Shown here: piece after piece, positions 1 to 10,122 of the stretch | Layout: every line of letters begins with the position of its first letter | How positions within the stretch are numbered: position 1 is the stretch's first letter | Notes under the pieces: model-generated | What the model saw: only the letters and a program-made list of their open reading frames with translations | Told to the model about the DNA's origin: nothing | Databases searched by the model: none | Origin: Georgenia faecalis | Lineage (GTDB): Bacteria; Actinomycetota; Actinomycetes; Actinomycetales; Actinomycetaceae | Assembly: GCF_003710105.1 (NCBI RefSeq) | Contig: NZ_CP033325.1 | Coordinates: 3,162,001-3,226,000 of the forward strand | Direction of reading: 5' to 3' | Length of the DNA: 64,000 nt | Position numbers and translations under genes: made by a program

Positions 1-1406
1 GGCCAGGGGTCGGCCGCCTCGAGCGCCGCGGCGAGGGCGAGCAGCAGCTCCTCGTCCCCGAGCCGGACGGCGCCGAGCTGGGCCCCGAACGGCAGCTCCA
101 CGCCGTCGACCTCGGCCCGGTGGAGGGGCACGGAGATCGCCGGCGCCCCGAGGATGTTCCACGCGCTGGTCCACGGCGTGAACGCCTTCTGCGCCTCGAA
201 GTCCGCGGCGGGGTCGGCGTCGTCGCGCATGGAGCCGACCGGTGCGGGCGGCTGCGCGAGGGTGGGGGTGACGACGACGTCGAGCCCCGCCCAGGCGGCG
301 GCCGCCCGCCGCGCCAGCATCTGCACGGCGACGAGGGCGTTCGCGTAGTCGACCCCGGAGTAGCTCCGGCCCTGCTCGCGCATCCACCGGGTGAGCGGGG
401 TGAGGAGCCCGTCCGCCTCCGGCGGGATCGGCGCGGAGAGCGCCCCCACGGCCCACAACGGCCGGAACGCCTCCCACTCCTGCGGCGTGAACGGCACCGG
501 CGCCACGTCGACCACGTGCCCCATCCCCTCGAGCAGGGTGGCGGCGCGCCGGGCCGCGGCCACCGCCTCGGGGTGGACGGGGGCGCCGGCGACGTTGACC
601 GGGTCGAGCAGCACCCCGACGCGCAGCGCTCCGGGGTCCCGGTCGCACGCGTCGAGGAAGGTCGTGCGCGGCGGCCGCGGGGTGTAGTGGTCCCCGGGCC
701 ACGGGCGCGCGAGGACGTCGAGGAACGCGGCGGTGTCCCGCACGGTCCGGGTGAGGACGCCGTCGGCGGTGAGGGCGGAGCCGTCGACGCCGAGCGGCCC
801 CTTCGACACGCGCCCCCGCGAGGGCTTGAGCCCGACGAGGCCGCAGGCGGCCGCCGGGATACGGATCGACCCGCCGCCGTCGTTCCCGTGGGCGACCGGC
901 ACGATCCCGGCGGCGACGGCGGCCGCCGATCCCCCGCTCGACCCGCCGGCGCCACGCGTGCGGTCCCAGGGCGTGCGGGCGGGCGGGGCGACGTCGGGCT
1001 CGGTGTAGGGCGGCAGCCCCAGCTCCGGTGTGGTGGTCTTGCCGACCATGAGGGTGCCCGCCTCGCGCAGGCGCACGGCGACGCCGTCGTCGGCGGGGGC
1101 GACGTACCCCGCGAACGCGGCGCTGCCCGCCTCGAACGGCAGGCCGGCGACCATGACGAGGTCCTTCACCGGGCACGGGACGCCGAGGAAGGGCGGGAGG
1201 TCCGCGTCACCCCGCTCGAGGGTCTCCTCGGCCGCGCGTGCCTGGGACCGGGCGTGGTCCTCGGCGAGGTGGACGAAGGCGCCGACGCCCGGACCGAGGC
1301 GCCGGGCGCGCTCGAGGGTGTGGTCGAGGACCTCGGTGGGCGAGACGTCCCGGCGGCGGACCGCGGCGGCGAGGTCGAGGGCGCTGAGGTGGTGCAGCTC
1401 GCTCAT
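1..1406 (-). CDS. Amidase signature family hydrolase (partial, C-terminal end cut by window edge)
   Basis: This gene encodes an amidase-signature enzyme, which hydrolyses an amide bond with a Ser-cisSer-Lys triad. The protein begins [17 protein letters not shown]. About 80 residues in, VKDLVMV carries the catalytic Lys. The Gly/Ser-rich [16 protein letters not shown] stretch and the downstream [11 protein letters not shown] motif hold the cis-Ser and the Ser nucleophile. About 468 residues are present and the family is usually 450-500, so only a few C-terminal residues are missing. The ATG at 1406 is the first Met of the conserved N-terminus. The substrate cannot be read from sequence. No gatB or gatC lies nearby, which makes a GatA role in tRNA amidation unlikely. 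Confidence 0.88.
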   Translation of the reverse strand, partial: MSELHHLSALDLAAAVRRRDVSPTEVLDHTLERARRLGPGVGAFVHLAEDHARSQARAAEETLERGDADLPPFLGVPCPVKDLVMVAGLPFEAGSAAFAGYVAPADDGVAVRLREAGTLMVGKTTTPELGLPPYTEPDVAPPARTPWDRTRGAGGSSGGSAAAVAAGIVPVAHGNDGGGSIRIPAAACGLVGLKPSRGRVSKGPLGVDGSALTADGVLTRTVRDTAAFLDVLARPWPGDHYTPRPPRTTFLDACDRDPGALRVGVLLDPVNVAGAPVHPEAVAAARRAATLLEGMGHVVDVAPVPFTPQEWEAFRPLWAVGALSAPIPPEADGLLTPLTRWMREQGRSYSGVDYANALVAVQMLARRAAAAWAGLDVVVTPTLAQPPAPVGSMRDDADPAADFEAQKAFTPWTSAWNILGAPAISVPLHRAEVDGVELPFGAQLGAVRLGDEELLLALAAALEAADPW

Positions 1407-1541
1407 CGTCCGAGGCTAGTGGTCCCCCGCGCGACGGGTGCCGCCGCGAGACAGGCCCGTTCGGGTTGCCGCGCACGCCGGGGGCGCTCACGCTCGTTCG
1501 CACGCGGCACCACGGTGGTGCCGGCACGGAGGGGAGCAACG

Positions 1542-1706
1542 ATGGGTATCGCAGACAAGGCCAAGGACGCGGTCGGCGGCGAGAAGGGCAGCGACGCCGC
1601 GCTCGACAAGGGCGCGAACCTCGCCGACGACAAGACGGGCGGCAAGCACGCCGACAAGATCGACAAGGGCCAGGACGCCCTCGACGGCAAGATCGGCAGC
1701 GAGTAG
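1542..1706 (+). CDS. Small MT0933/Rv0909-type antitoxin family protein
   Basis: This is a 54-residue, highly charged Lys/Asp/Gly-rich protein (MGIADKAKDAVGG at the N-terminus, DDKTGGKHADKIDKGQDAL in the middle). The DxKTxGKxxDxIxKxQDA pattern is that of the small actinobacterial family named after MT0933/Rv0909, proposed as antitoxins. An AGGGGAG-like ribosome site lies just upstream (1529-1536). The usual partner, an SRPBCC-like Rv0910 toxin, is not next to it, so it is an orphan here and may act in something other than a toxin-antitoxin pair. Its CsbD-like composition also fits a general stress protein. Confidence 0.75.
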   Translation: MGIADKAKDAVGGEKGSDAALDKGANLADDKTGGKHADKIDKGQDALDGKIGSE

Positions 1707-1713
1707 TCCCACC

Positions 1714-1747
1714 GCGGCGGCGGCCACCCGCGGGTGGCCGCCGTCGC
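1714..1747 (+). terminator. Hairpin terminator after the small antitoxin-like gene
   Basis: A near-perfect palindrome of about 16 bp per arm, centred on 1730/1731, starts 8 bases after the stop codon. It has no U-tract, which is normal for high-GC actinobacteria. Confidence 0.6.
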
Positions 1748-1815
1748 GCGCCGGGCCCCGGGCGTGGCATGGCCGCCCGGAGCGGCAGCCATCCGGGCCG
1801 TGATGGGATGGGCGG

Positions 1816-3924
1816 GTGACTGACGACACGCGCCCCGACGCACCGGCCGACCCGCACGCCTGGCTCGAGGAGGTCGAGGGGACCGCGCCCCTGGACTGGG
1901 TCCGCGAGCGCAACGCGCACGCCACGGCCGTCCTGGAGGCCAGCCCCCGCTTCGCCGAGCTGCGCGCCGGCGTCCTCGAGGTCCTCGACTCCACCGACAA
2001 GATCCCCGCCGTCGTCCAGCGGGGCGACCACCTGTACAACTTCTGGACGGACGCCGAGCACGAGCGCGGGCTGTGGCGGCGTACCACGTGGGACTCCTAC
2101 CGCACCGACGACCCGGAGTGGGAAGTCCTCCTCGACGTCGACGCCCTGGGGGCGCAGGAGGGCGTGAGCTGGGTCTGGCACGGCGCCCACGTGCTCCGCC
2201 CGGGCTACGACCGCGCGCTCGTGTCCCTGTCCCGCGGGGGCTCCGACGCGGACGTCACGCGGGAGTTCGACCTCACGACGAAGACCTTCGTCGCCGACGG
2301 GTTCACCCGCGATGAGTCCAAGGGCGGGATGGTCTGGGCGGACTCGAGCGGTGACGAGGTGTTCGTCTACACGGACTTCGGCGAGGGCTCGATGACGACC
2401 TCGGGCTACCCGCGGACCGTCCGGCGCTGGCGCCGTGGCACCCCGCTGGCGCAGGCGCCGGAGATCTTCGCCGGCAACACCACCGACCTCTCCATCGGCG
2501 CCGGGCACGACTTCACGCCCGGCTTCGAGCGCGACGTCGTCGTCCGGGCCTACGCCTTCTACGACTCCGAGACGTACCTGCTCGCGCCCGACGGCGGCCT
2601 GCGCCTGCTCGAGGTGCCCCGCTCCGCCGAGCCCGACCTGCACCGCGAGTGGCTCACCGTCGAGCTGCGCGAGGACTGGGAGGTGGCGGGGCGGACCTAC
2701 CCCGGTGGCGCGCTGCTCGCCGCGCCGCTGGACGCCTTCCTCGCCGGCAGCCGCGACTTCACTGTCCTCTACCAGCCCACCGAGACGACGTCACTGGCGG
2801 GGGCCACGTGGACCCGCCACCACCTCGTCCTCAACATCCTTGACGACGTGACGAACCGGCTCGAGGTGCTCACCCCGCCGGAGGGCACCGGCGAGTGGCG
2901 TCGTCGGCCGCTCGCCCTGACGACGGGGGCGTCGGAATGGGAGGCTCCCGAGCTGGCGACCATTGCCGTCGGCGCGGTGGACGCCGACACCTCCGACGCC
3001 CTGTGGCTCATGGTCTCCGGCTTCCTCACCCCGACGACGCTCTCGCGCCTCGACCTCGACGACGACGGCGCGACCGTGGCGCTCGAGCCGCTGAAGTCGA
3101 TGCCCGCGTACTTCGACGCGACGGGCCTGAGCGTCTCCCAGCACTTCGTCACCTCCGACGACGGCACCCGGGTCCCGTACTTCGAGGTGTCCCCGCCGCC
3201 GCTGGCCGGCGACGGCGCCGCCGCCCCGCGGCCGACCCTCCTGTCCGGCTACGGCGGCTTCGAGATCTCCCGCGTGCCCACGTACTCCGGGGCGATCGGG
3301 CGGGCGTGGCTCGCCCGCGGCGGCGTCTACGTCGTCGCCAACATCCGCGGCGGCGGGGAGTACGGGCCGCGCTGGCACCAGGCGGCGCTCAAGGAGAACC
3401 GGCACCGGGCGTACGAGGACTTCGCCGCGGTCGCCCGGGACCTCGTGGCCCGCGGCGTCACCGACGCGGCGCACCTGGGCGCGCAGGGCGGGTCCAACGG
3501 CGGGCTGCTCATGGGCAACATGCTCACCGGCTACCCCGAGCTCTTCGGCGCCATCGTGTGCCAGGTGCCGCTGCTGGACATGAAGCGCTACAGCCACCTG
3601 CTGGCCGGCGCGTCGTGGATGGCGGAGTACGGGGACCCGGACGACGAGGCCCAGTGGGAGTTCATCCGGACGTTCTCGCCGTACCACCGCCTCGAGGAGG
3701 GCGCGCAGTACCCGCCCGTGCTCTTCACGACGTCGACCCGCGACGACCGCGTCCACCCCGGCCACGCCCGGAAGATGGCGGCGGCGATGCTCGCCCGCGG
3801 TGACGACGTCACCTACTACGAGAACATCGAGGGCGGGCACGGCGGGGCGGCGACGAACGCGCAGGCCGCGACCATGGCGGCGCTGGCGTACGAGTTCCTC
3901 TGGCAGCGCCTCGGCGGCGCCTGA
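1816..3924 (+). CDS. S9 family peptidase (prolyl oligopeptidase)
   Basis: This gene encodes a 702-residue serine peptidase of the prolyl oligopeptidase family, which cleaves short peptides, typically after proline, in the cytoplasm. The N-terminal half (to about residue 420) is the beta-propeller. The C-terminal half is the alpha/beta hydrolase domain, with the nucleophile Ser560 in GGSNGG, the acid in TRDDRVHPGHA and the catalytic His in EGGHGG. The oxyanion-region motif NIRGGGEYG also matches the family. There is no signal peptide. It starts with GTG at 1816; the family N-terminus DPHAWLEEVEG follows about 15 residues later, so no upstream extension is needed. It is convergent with the next gene and shares a bidirectional terminator with it. 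Confidence 0.93.
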   Translation: MTDDTRPDAPADPHAWLEEVEGTAPLDWVRERNAHATAVLEASPRFAELRAGVLEVLDSTDKIPAVVQRGDHLYNFWTDAEHERGLWRRTTWDSYRTDDPEWEVLLDVDALGAQEGVSWVWHGAHVLRPGYDRALVSLSRGGSDADVTREFDLTTKTFVADGFTRDESKGGMVWADSSGDEVFVYTDFGEGSMTTSGYPRTVRRWRRGTPLAQAPEIFAGNTTDLSIGAGHDFTPGFERDVVVRAYAFYDSETYLLAPDGGLRLLEVPRSAEPDLHREWLTVELREDWEVAGRTYPGGALLAAPLDAFLAGSRDFTVLYQPTETTSLAGATWTRHHLVLNILDDVTNRLEVLTPPEGTGEWRRRPLALTTGASEWEAPELATIAVGAVDADTSDALWLMVSGFLTPTTLSRLDLDDDGATVALEPLKSMPAYFDATGLSVSQHFVTSDDGTRVPYFEVSPPPLAGDGAAAPRPTLLSGYGGFEISRVPTYSGAIGRAWLARGGVYVVANIRGGGEYGPRWHQAALKENRHRAYEDFAAVARDLVARGVTDAAHLGAQGGSNGGLLMGNMLTGYPELFGAIVCQVPLLDMKRYSHLLAGASWMAEYGDPDDEAQWEFIRTFSPYHRLEEGAQYPPVLFTTSTRDDRVHPGHARKMAAAMLARGDDVTYYENIEGGHGGAATNAQAATMAALAYEFLWQRLGGA

Positions 3925-3945
3925 CACCCAGGACTGGCGAACGCG

Positions 3946-3982
3946 GAAGGCCCGCGGAACCGGTGAGGTTCCGCGGGCCTTC
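3946..3982. terminator. Bidirectional terminator between convergent genes
   Basis: Perfect 16-bp inverted arms (3946-3961 and 3967-3982) flank a 5-nt loop. It lies 21 bases after the peptidase stop and 33 bases before the stop of the convergent membrane protein gene, so it can serve both strands. Confidence 0.8.
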
Positions 3983-4014
3983 ACGCGTGGGTGGGCCGGG
4001 CGCTCCCGGCGGGG

Positions 4015-4896
4015 TCAGTACCCGCCGGTCCGGGCCCGCTTGTTCACCCGGATGAGCCAGACGATGCCGACGATGAGCACGATGAAGCCGAGGAAGCCGA
4101 CGCCGAGCCCGATGAGGACGGAGAAGCCGACGTCGAGGATGCCCTCGGCGTCGACCGGCGGGGCGACGACGAGAGTGTCGGTTGCGCCCGAGGGCAGGTC
4201 GCAGTCGATGGTGTAGGCGCCGGCCTCCGTCGTCGTGAAGACGGCGCCCGGGAGGACGGGCTCGCCGTCGACGTCCGTGGTGCCGCCCTGGGAGGCGCGG
4301 ACGGGGACGTCGGCGCCGGAGGGGTCGGTGACCGTGCACGTCAGCGACTGCGCGGCGTTCGCGTCCCCGACGTAGATGGCGCGCTCGGCGTCGGCGGGCA
4401 GGGTGACCGTGCCCCCGTTGGTGAGCTCGGCGCTGTCCTCGACGATGTCCGCGAGCGCGCCGGCACCGACGACGAGGCCGATGACGGGGCCGAGGATGAG
4501 CATGAGCACGCCGACGACGATGGTGATGATCGGACCGGTGCGCTTGGGCTTGGCGCCCTGGCCGGCGCCGTACGGCTGCCCGTAGCCGGGCTGGCCGTAG
4601 CTCGGCTGCTGGCCGTAGCCCGGCTGCTGCCCGTAGCCCTGGGGGCCCGGGCGCTGCTGCTGGCCGTACCCCTGGGCGCCCTGCTGGCCGTAGCCGCCCG
4701 CCGAGGAGGAGGGCGCGCGGTACGGGTCGCCGCCGCCCGGGGCCCCATAGCCCGGCTGCTGCTGGCCGTAGGCGGGCGGTCCGCCCGCGCTCGAGCCGGC
4801 CGGGCTCGACCCGCCCGGATCGGCGCGGCGCCCGTAGCGGGGCTCGTCAGGACCGCCCTCGCCGGGCCGCGAGCTGTCGTTCGTCGGCGTGCTCAT
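4015..4896 (-). CDS. Gln/Tyr/Gly/Pro-rich membrane protein of unknown function
   Basis: This is a 293-residue protein with three visible parts. The N-terminal third is a disordered, presumably cytoplasmic region rich in YGQQ and GYGQP repeats. A first membrane segment (GPIITIVVGVLMLILGPVIG) follows, then an outside domain of roughly 110 residues. The second membrane segment (about residue 255 on) ends in the basic tail VNKRARTGGY. Start ATG4896 has a GAGGAG-type site 10-15 bases upstream. YGQ-rich tails on small membrane proteins are common in actinobacteria and often carry regulatory or scaffold roles, but no function can be assigned. It follows hspR at a distance of 105 bases on the same strand. 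Confidence 0.75.
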   Translation of the reverse strand: MSTPTNDSSRPGEGGPDEPRYGRRADPGGSSPAGSSAGGPPAYGQQQPGYGAPGGGDPYRAPSSSAGGYGQQGAQGYGQQQRPGPQGYGQQPGYGQQPSYGQPGYGQPYGAGQGAKPKRTGPIITIVVGVLMLILGPVIGLVVGAGALADIVEDSAELTNGGTVTLPADAERAIYVGDANAAQSLTCTVTDPSGADVPVRASQGGTTDVDGEPVLPGAVFTTTEAGAYTIDCDLPSGATDTLVVAPPVDAEGILDVGFSVLIGLGVGFLGFIVLIVGIVWLIRVNKRARTGGY

Positions 4897-5001
4897 CGTC
4901 GTCCCCGCTCCTCGTGACCGCGGCGACGCCCCGGGGCGCCGCTCGCCTGCACGTCCAGCATGCCAGGCGGTGGTCCCGCCCACCCGTCAGCGGGGCCTTC
5001 C

Positions 5002-5412
5002 TCAGCGCTCCGGCCGCCACACGACGAGCGCTCCGACCTCGCGCCGCTCGGGCCGACGCCCGCGGCGGAGCTCGCTCACCTCGCCGCCGGGTCCGGCGGC
5101 GAAGACGCGGTGCTCGGCCGCGACGCGGCGCTGGAGACGTTCGTTCTCCTGCCGTGCGGCGTCGAGATCACGCTGGAGGTCGAGGATCCGCTTGATCCCC
5201 GCGAGGTTGATCCCCTCCTCCTGCGACAGGCGCTGCACCTCGCGCAGGAGGTCGATGTCGTGGACGGAGTAACGCCGACCCCGGCCCCGGGTCCGCTTGG
5301 GCGAGACCAGCCCGAGGCGGTCGTACTGGCGCAGCGTCTGGGGGTGCATGCCGGCCAGCTCGGCCGCGACGGAGATGACGAAGACCGGAACGTCGTCAGG
5401 GCCCGCGGTCAC
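5002..5412 (-). CDS. hspR: HspR, MerR-type heat-shock repressor
   Basis: This gene encodes a 136-residue MerR-family regulator. Its N-terminus VFVISVAAELAGMHPQTLRQYDRLGLVSPKRT is the winged helix-turn-helix, and RGRGRRYSVHDIDLLREV is the wing and third helix; a coiled coil follows. This is the HspR pattern. HspR binds HAIR sites (CTTGAGT-N7-ACTCAAG) with DnaK as co-repressor, and two such sites precede dnaK in this window. It starts with GTG5412, preceded by GGGAGGA. It lies 14 bases after dnaJ, as the last gene of dnaK-grpE-dnaJ-hspR, giving an autoregulatory loop. Confidence 0.95.
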   Translation of the reverse strand: MTAGPDDVPVFVISVAAELAGMHPQTLRQYDRLGLVSPKRTRGRGRRYSVHDIDLLREVQRLSQEEGINLAGIKRILDLQRDLDAARQENERLQRRVAAEHRVFAAGPGGEVSELRRGRRPERREVGALVVWRPER

Positions 5413-5426
5413 CGTGCCGTCCTCCC

Positions 5427-6410
5427 TCAGCGCGCGGCCAGCGCGCGCAGCTCCGCCCGGGGGTCCTCGCCCGCGGTCGCCGCGGCGAAGGCCTCGACCG
5501 CCTCCCGGGCATCACCGGGGAGGTTCTTCGGGACGGCCACGGTCACCGTGACGAGCAGGTCGCCCGTCCCGGCCGGCGTGGTCACGCCCTTGCCCTTGAC
5601 CCGCAGGGTCCGGCCCGACGGCGTCCCGGCCGGGACCTTGACCCGTACGGTGCCGCCGTCGAGCGTGGGCACCTCCACGGTCCCGCCGAGCGCCGCCTCG
5701 GCGAACGTCACGGGGACGGTGATCCGCAGGTTGCGGCCGTCGAGCTGGTACACCGGGTGCGGCTCCACCGAGACGGTGACGACCATGTCCCCCGGCTCGC
5801 CGCCGGCGGCACCGGGCTGGCCCTTGCCGCGCAGGCGGATCTTCTGGCCGTCGTGGACGCCGGCGGGGATCCGCACCGTCATGGTGCGCTCCCCCACGGT
5901 GAGCTGCATGGTCGCGCCCTCGACCGCCTGCCGGAACGGCAGGCTCGCGGAGGCGGCGATGTCGTCGCCCCGGACCGGACCACGGGATCGTCCGGTGAAC
6001 CCTCCCCCGCCGAACATGTCGGAGAGGATGTCCTCGAACCCGGCGTTGGCGCCGGTGGAGTAGCGCGTCCGGGACGTGCGCGGCCCGCCGGCGCCGGCAC
6101 CGAACATGCCGCCGAAGAGGTCCTCGAACCCGGCGGCCCCGCCGGAGCCACCCGCGGAGAAGCGTGCCCCGCCCCCGGCCATGGCGCGCACGGCGTCGTA
6201 CTGCTTGCGCTCCTCGGGGTCGGAGAGCACGGCGTAGGCCTCGCCGACCTCCTTGAAGCGTCGCTCGGACTCGGCGTCGCCGGGGTTGTGATCGGGGTGG
6301 AGCTTGCGGGCGAGCTTGCGGTAGGCCTTCTTGATGGCTGTGGCGTCGGCGTCCTTGGGAACCCCGAGCGTCGCGTAGAAGTCCTTCTCGAACCAGTCCT
6401 GACCTGTCAT
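5427..6410 (-). CDS. dnaJ: DnaJ-type co-chaperone lacking the zinc-finger domain
   Basis: This gene encodes a 327-residue J-domain protein that stimulates the ATPase of DnaK and delivers substrates. The J domain is at residues 5-75 with the HPD motif in [10 protein letters not shown] Gly/Phe-rich linker (about residues 80-145) follows, then the two beta-sandwich substrate-binding domains. The four CxxCxGxG zinc repeats of classical DnaJ are absent, so the architecture is CbpA-like (type II), although the gene sits in the dnaK operon. It follows grpE after a 92-base spacer that contains a strong hairpin. Confidence 0.93.
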   Translation of the reverse strand: MTGQDWFEKDFYATLGVPKDADATAIKKAYRKLARKLHPDHNPGDAESERRFKEVGEAYAVLSDPEERKQYDAVRAMAGGGARFSAGGSGGAAGFEDLFGGMFGAGAGGPRTSRTRYSTGANAGFEDILSDMFGGGGFTGRSRGPVRGDDIAASASLPFRQAVEGATMQLTVGERTMTVRIPAGVHDGQKIRLRGKGQPGAAGGEPGDMVVTVSVEPHPVYQLDGRNLRITVPVTFAEAALGGTVEVPTLDGGTVRVKVPAGTPSGRTLRVKGKGVTTPAGTGDLLVTVTVAVPKNLPGDAREAVEAFAAATAGEDPRAELRALAAR

Positions 6411-6462
6411 CGCCCTTCACCTCCTCGATCGTGTCGTGACGCGGGGTGCCCGCGCCCGAGAG

Positions 6463-6495
6463 CGACGGTGCCCGGCCTGGGGCCGGGCACCGTCG
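6463..6495 (-). terminator. Hairpin in the grpE-dnaJ spacer (candidate attenuator)
   Basis: Perfect 15-bp arms (6463-6477 and 6481-6495) flank a 3-nt loop just downstream of grpE, within the operon. It may terminate part of the transcripts and lower dnaJ-hspR expression relative to dnaK-grpE, or act as an mRNA-processing or stabilising element. Confidence 0.6.
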
Positions 6496-6502
6496 ACGTG
6501 TC

Positions 6503-7260
6503 CTACTGGGGGCCGGTGACGGCCACGCGCGCCGCGCGCAGCACCCGGTCCCCGACCCGGTACCCGGGCTGGAGCACCTGGGTCACCGTGGTGCTCGTCG
6601 CCTCGGCGTCCGGGGTGTGCATGAGCGCCTCGTGGACCGCCGGGTCGAACTCCTCGCCGGTGTCCCCGAACCGGACGACGCCGAACCGCTGCTCGAGCGT
6701 CGCCTCGAGCTTCTCGGCGATCGCCGCGAAGGGACCGGCGAGGTCGCCGTGCACCCGCGCGAGGTGGATGTCGTCGAGGACGCCCATGAGGGCCTCGGTC
6801 ACCTCGGCCACGCCCGCCTGGCGCTGCTCGGACGCCGCCGCCTTGGCGCGGCGGACGTACGCGTTGTACTCCTGCTCGACGTTGTAGAGCGCAGCCGTGC
6901 GTCGGGCCAGCTGGTCCGAGAGCTCGGCGGCCTCCGCCTTGGCGGCGGCCAATGCCCCGGGGGCAGCACCGGCGCCGGTCGCGTCCGCCGTGGCGGCGTC
7001 GTCGGCCGTGGCGGCGTCGTCGGCCGTGGCGGCGTCGTCGGCCGTGGCGGCGTCGTCGGCCGTGGCGGCGTCGTCGGCCGTGGCGGCGTCGTCGGCCGTG
7101 CCCGTGGCGTCAGCCTCCGCGGCGGGGTTCTCCCCCGCCTCGGTGGCCGCGTCCGCCTGCGCCGGGTCCGGCTGGCGCACCTGCCCCGTGAGGGGGTCGA
7201 TGCGCCGCTTGTCCCGGACCACCGGCTGGTCGGGCTGCTCGGGCGCCGAGTCCGCGGGCG

Positions 7261-7264
<4 letters not shown>
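6503..7264 (-). CDS. grpE: GrpE nucleotide-exchange factor with repeat-expanded N-terminus
   Basis: This gene encodes the 253-residue nucleotide-exchange factor that releases ADP from DnaK. The conserved part is residues 95-250: the long dimerisation helix ([23 protein letters not shown]) and the C-terminal beta domain ([22 protein letters not shown]...[20 protein letters not shown]). Residues 1-90 are acidic and disordered and include six identical ADDAAT units from an 18-bp DNA repeat. It starts with GTG7264 and overlaps the dnaK stop codon by four bases (GTGA), so translation is coupled to dnaK. Confidence 0.95.
6990..7097 (-). repeat. Six perfect 18-bp tandem repeats in grpE
   Basis: The unit gtggcggcgtcgtcggcc (plus strand) is repeated six times without a mismatch. 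It encodes ADDAAT copies in the disordered GrpE N-terminus. Perfect identity at the DNA level suggests recent slippage or expansion. Confidence 0.95.
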
Positions 7265-9126
<1,862 letters not shown>

Positions 9127-9174
9127 GTGTGATGCTCCTTCGTCTGACGAGCCGGTCAACTACCGGCCCGGGGT

Positions 9175-9195
9175 CTTGAGTCGTCCACACTCAAG
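9175..9195 (-). promoter_or_regulatory. HAIR operator 1 (HspR binding site)
   Basis: A perfect match to the HspR inverted repeat: CTTGAGT, seven bases, ACTCAAG. It lies about 50 bases upstream of the dnaK start and abuts the deduced -10 element, so HspR binding would block RNA polymerase. Confidence 0.93.
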
Positions 9196-9221
9196 TTTGT
9201 GCGCTGAGCCGCGTCTGTCAA
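9193..9221 (-). promoter_or_regulatory. dnaK promoter (vegetative sigma type)
   Basis: On the minus strand a perfect -35 TTGACA (9221-9216) is followed 17 bases later by AAACTT (9198-9193), a weak -10. The -10 overlaps the edge of HAIR 1 by three bases, and HAIR 2 lies just upstream of the -35, so the two operators bracket the promoter. Confidence 0.6.
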
Positions 9222-9236
9222 CTCGGCGGCGTCGAA

Positions 9237-9257
9237 CTTGAGTCTGACAGGCTCAAC
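9237..9257 (-). promoter_or_regulatory. HAIR operator 2 (imperfect)
   Basis: CTTGAGT, seven bases, GCTCAAC: the left arm is perfect and the right arm has two mismatches to ACTCAAG. It lies 62 bp from HAIR 1 (about six helical turns), upstream of the -35. Confidence 0.8.
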
Positions 9258-9309
9258 CTCGGCAGGGGCCGGGGTATTCCCCGATCAGCGAGCGGACACG
9301 AGCGTCCGC

Positions 9310-10080
9310 CTACGGCCGCCGCAACCGTGCCGGCAGCGGCGTCCCGCGCACCCAGGCGCGCACGGTGGCGGTGAAGAGCTCGGGGTCCTCGACGTTCCAG
9401 CCGTGGCCGAGCCCCGGGGCGACCCGGCCCTCGGCGCGGGGCAGCAGCGCGGGGAGGGTGCGCACGGCGGCGGTGATGCCCCGGGACTCGCGCCCGCCGG
9501 CGAGGACCAGGGTGGGGACCGGCACGGCCGCGAGCGCGGCCGGCGCGCGGTACGCCGACACCTCGCGGTAGGCGCGGCGGTAGGCGTCGTCGGCCATGGC
9601 CAGCGCGTTCTCGACGTACGCCGCCTGCTGCGCGGGCGGCAGGCCGAGGGCCCGGGCCCGCGCCGCCAGCGGCCCGGGACCACGCCCGGCGGCGGCGAGC
9701 CGCACGTAGAGCGGCAGCAGCGCCCGCCCGGGCCACGGCGCGGCGGTCACCCCGCTGACGACGACGGTCTCGAGCACGGCGGCGTGCCGCTCGAGGAGGG
9801 CGAGGGCGACGTGCCCGCCGAGGGACAGCCCGACGACGTGCGCCCGGCCGCCCGCACCGCGCTCGCGGATCACCTCGGCGACGAGGTCCGCGGTGGCGGC
9901 GAGCGAGTCCCACGCGACGCCGGCGCTGCGGCCGTGCCCGGGCAGGTCGACGGCGAGGCAGTGCAGGTCACCGAGGGCGGCGACCTGGTGCCACCACATC
10001 CAGCTGCTCGCTCCCACCCCGTGCAGGAGCACGAGGCTCGGCGCGGCGGGCTGCCCGGACTCGGCGACGTGCAGCGGCAT
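9310..10080 (-). CDS. Alpha/beta-fold hydrolase
   Basis: This gene encodes a 256-residue hydrolase of the alpha/beta fold. The motif LVLLHGVGASSWMWWHQV gives the oxyanion hole, VDLPGHGRS is the next conserved loop, and VVGLSLGGHVAL carries the nucleophile Ser. A helical cap lies at roughly 130-190, and LGHGWNVEDPELF near the end holds the catalytic His. It is cytoplasmic with no signal peptide, and its substrate is unknown. ATG10080 has a strong GGGGGGAGG site 6 bases upstream. It is divergent from the VOC gene and lies upstream of the dnaK promoter on the same strand, with only a short hairpin (9270-9283) between them. Confidence 0.85.
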   Translation of the reverse strand: MPLHVAESGQPAAPSLVLLHGVGASSWMWWHQVAALGDLHCLAVDLPGHGRSAGVAWDSLAATADLVAEVIRERGAGGRAHVVGLSLGGHVALALLERHAAVLETVVVSGVTAAPWPGRALLPLYVRLAAAGRGPGPLAARARALGLPPAQQAAYVENALAMADDAYRRAYREVSAYRAPAALAAVPVPTLVLAGGRESRGITAAVRTLPALLPRAEGRVAPGLGHGWNVEDPELFTATVRAWVRGTPLPARLRRP

Positions 10081-10109
10081 GGCGACCTCCCCCCGGTCAG
10101 TGCCAGCCC

Positions 10110-10115
10110 TACCCT
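10110..10115 (+). promoter_or_regulatory. Candidate leaderless -10 element for the VOC gene
   Basis: TACCCT lies exactly 7 bases before ATG10123, the TAnnnT spacing that places the transcript start on the A of the start codon. The same geometry recurs before other genes in this window. No ribosome site is seen. Confidence 0.45.
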
Positions 10116-10122
10116 CCCACCC

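Noticed and set aside
120-1706. A long plus-strand open frame over the amidase gene
   Set aside because: It is antisense to the amidase, has Arg/Gly-rich noise, and only its end overlaps the true small gene at 1542.
6990-7097. 18-bp repeats in grpE considered as a regulatory array
   Set aside because: They are in frame and encode the GrpE N-terminus; coding explains them.
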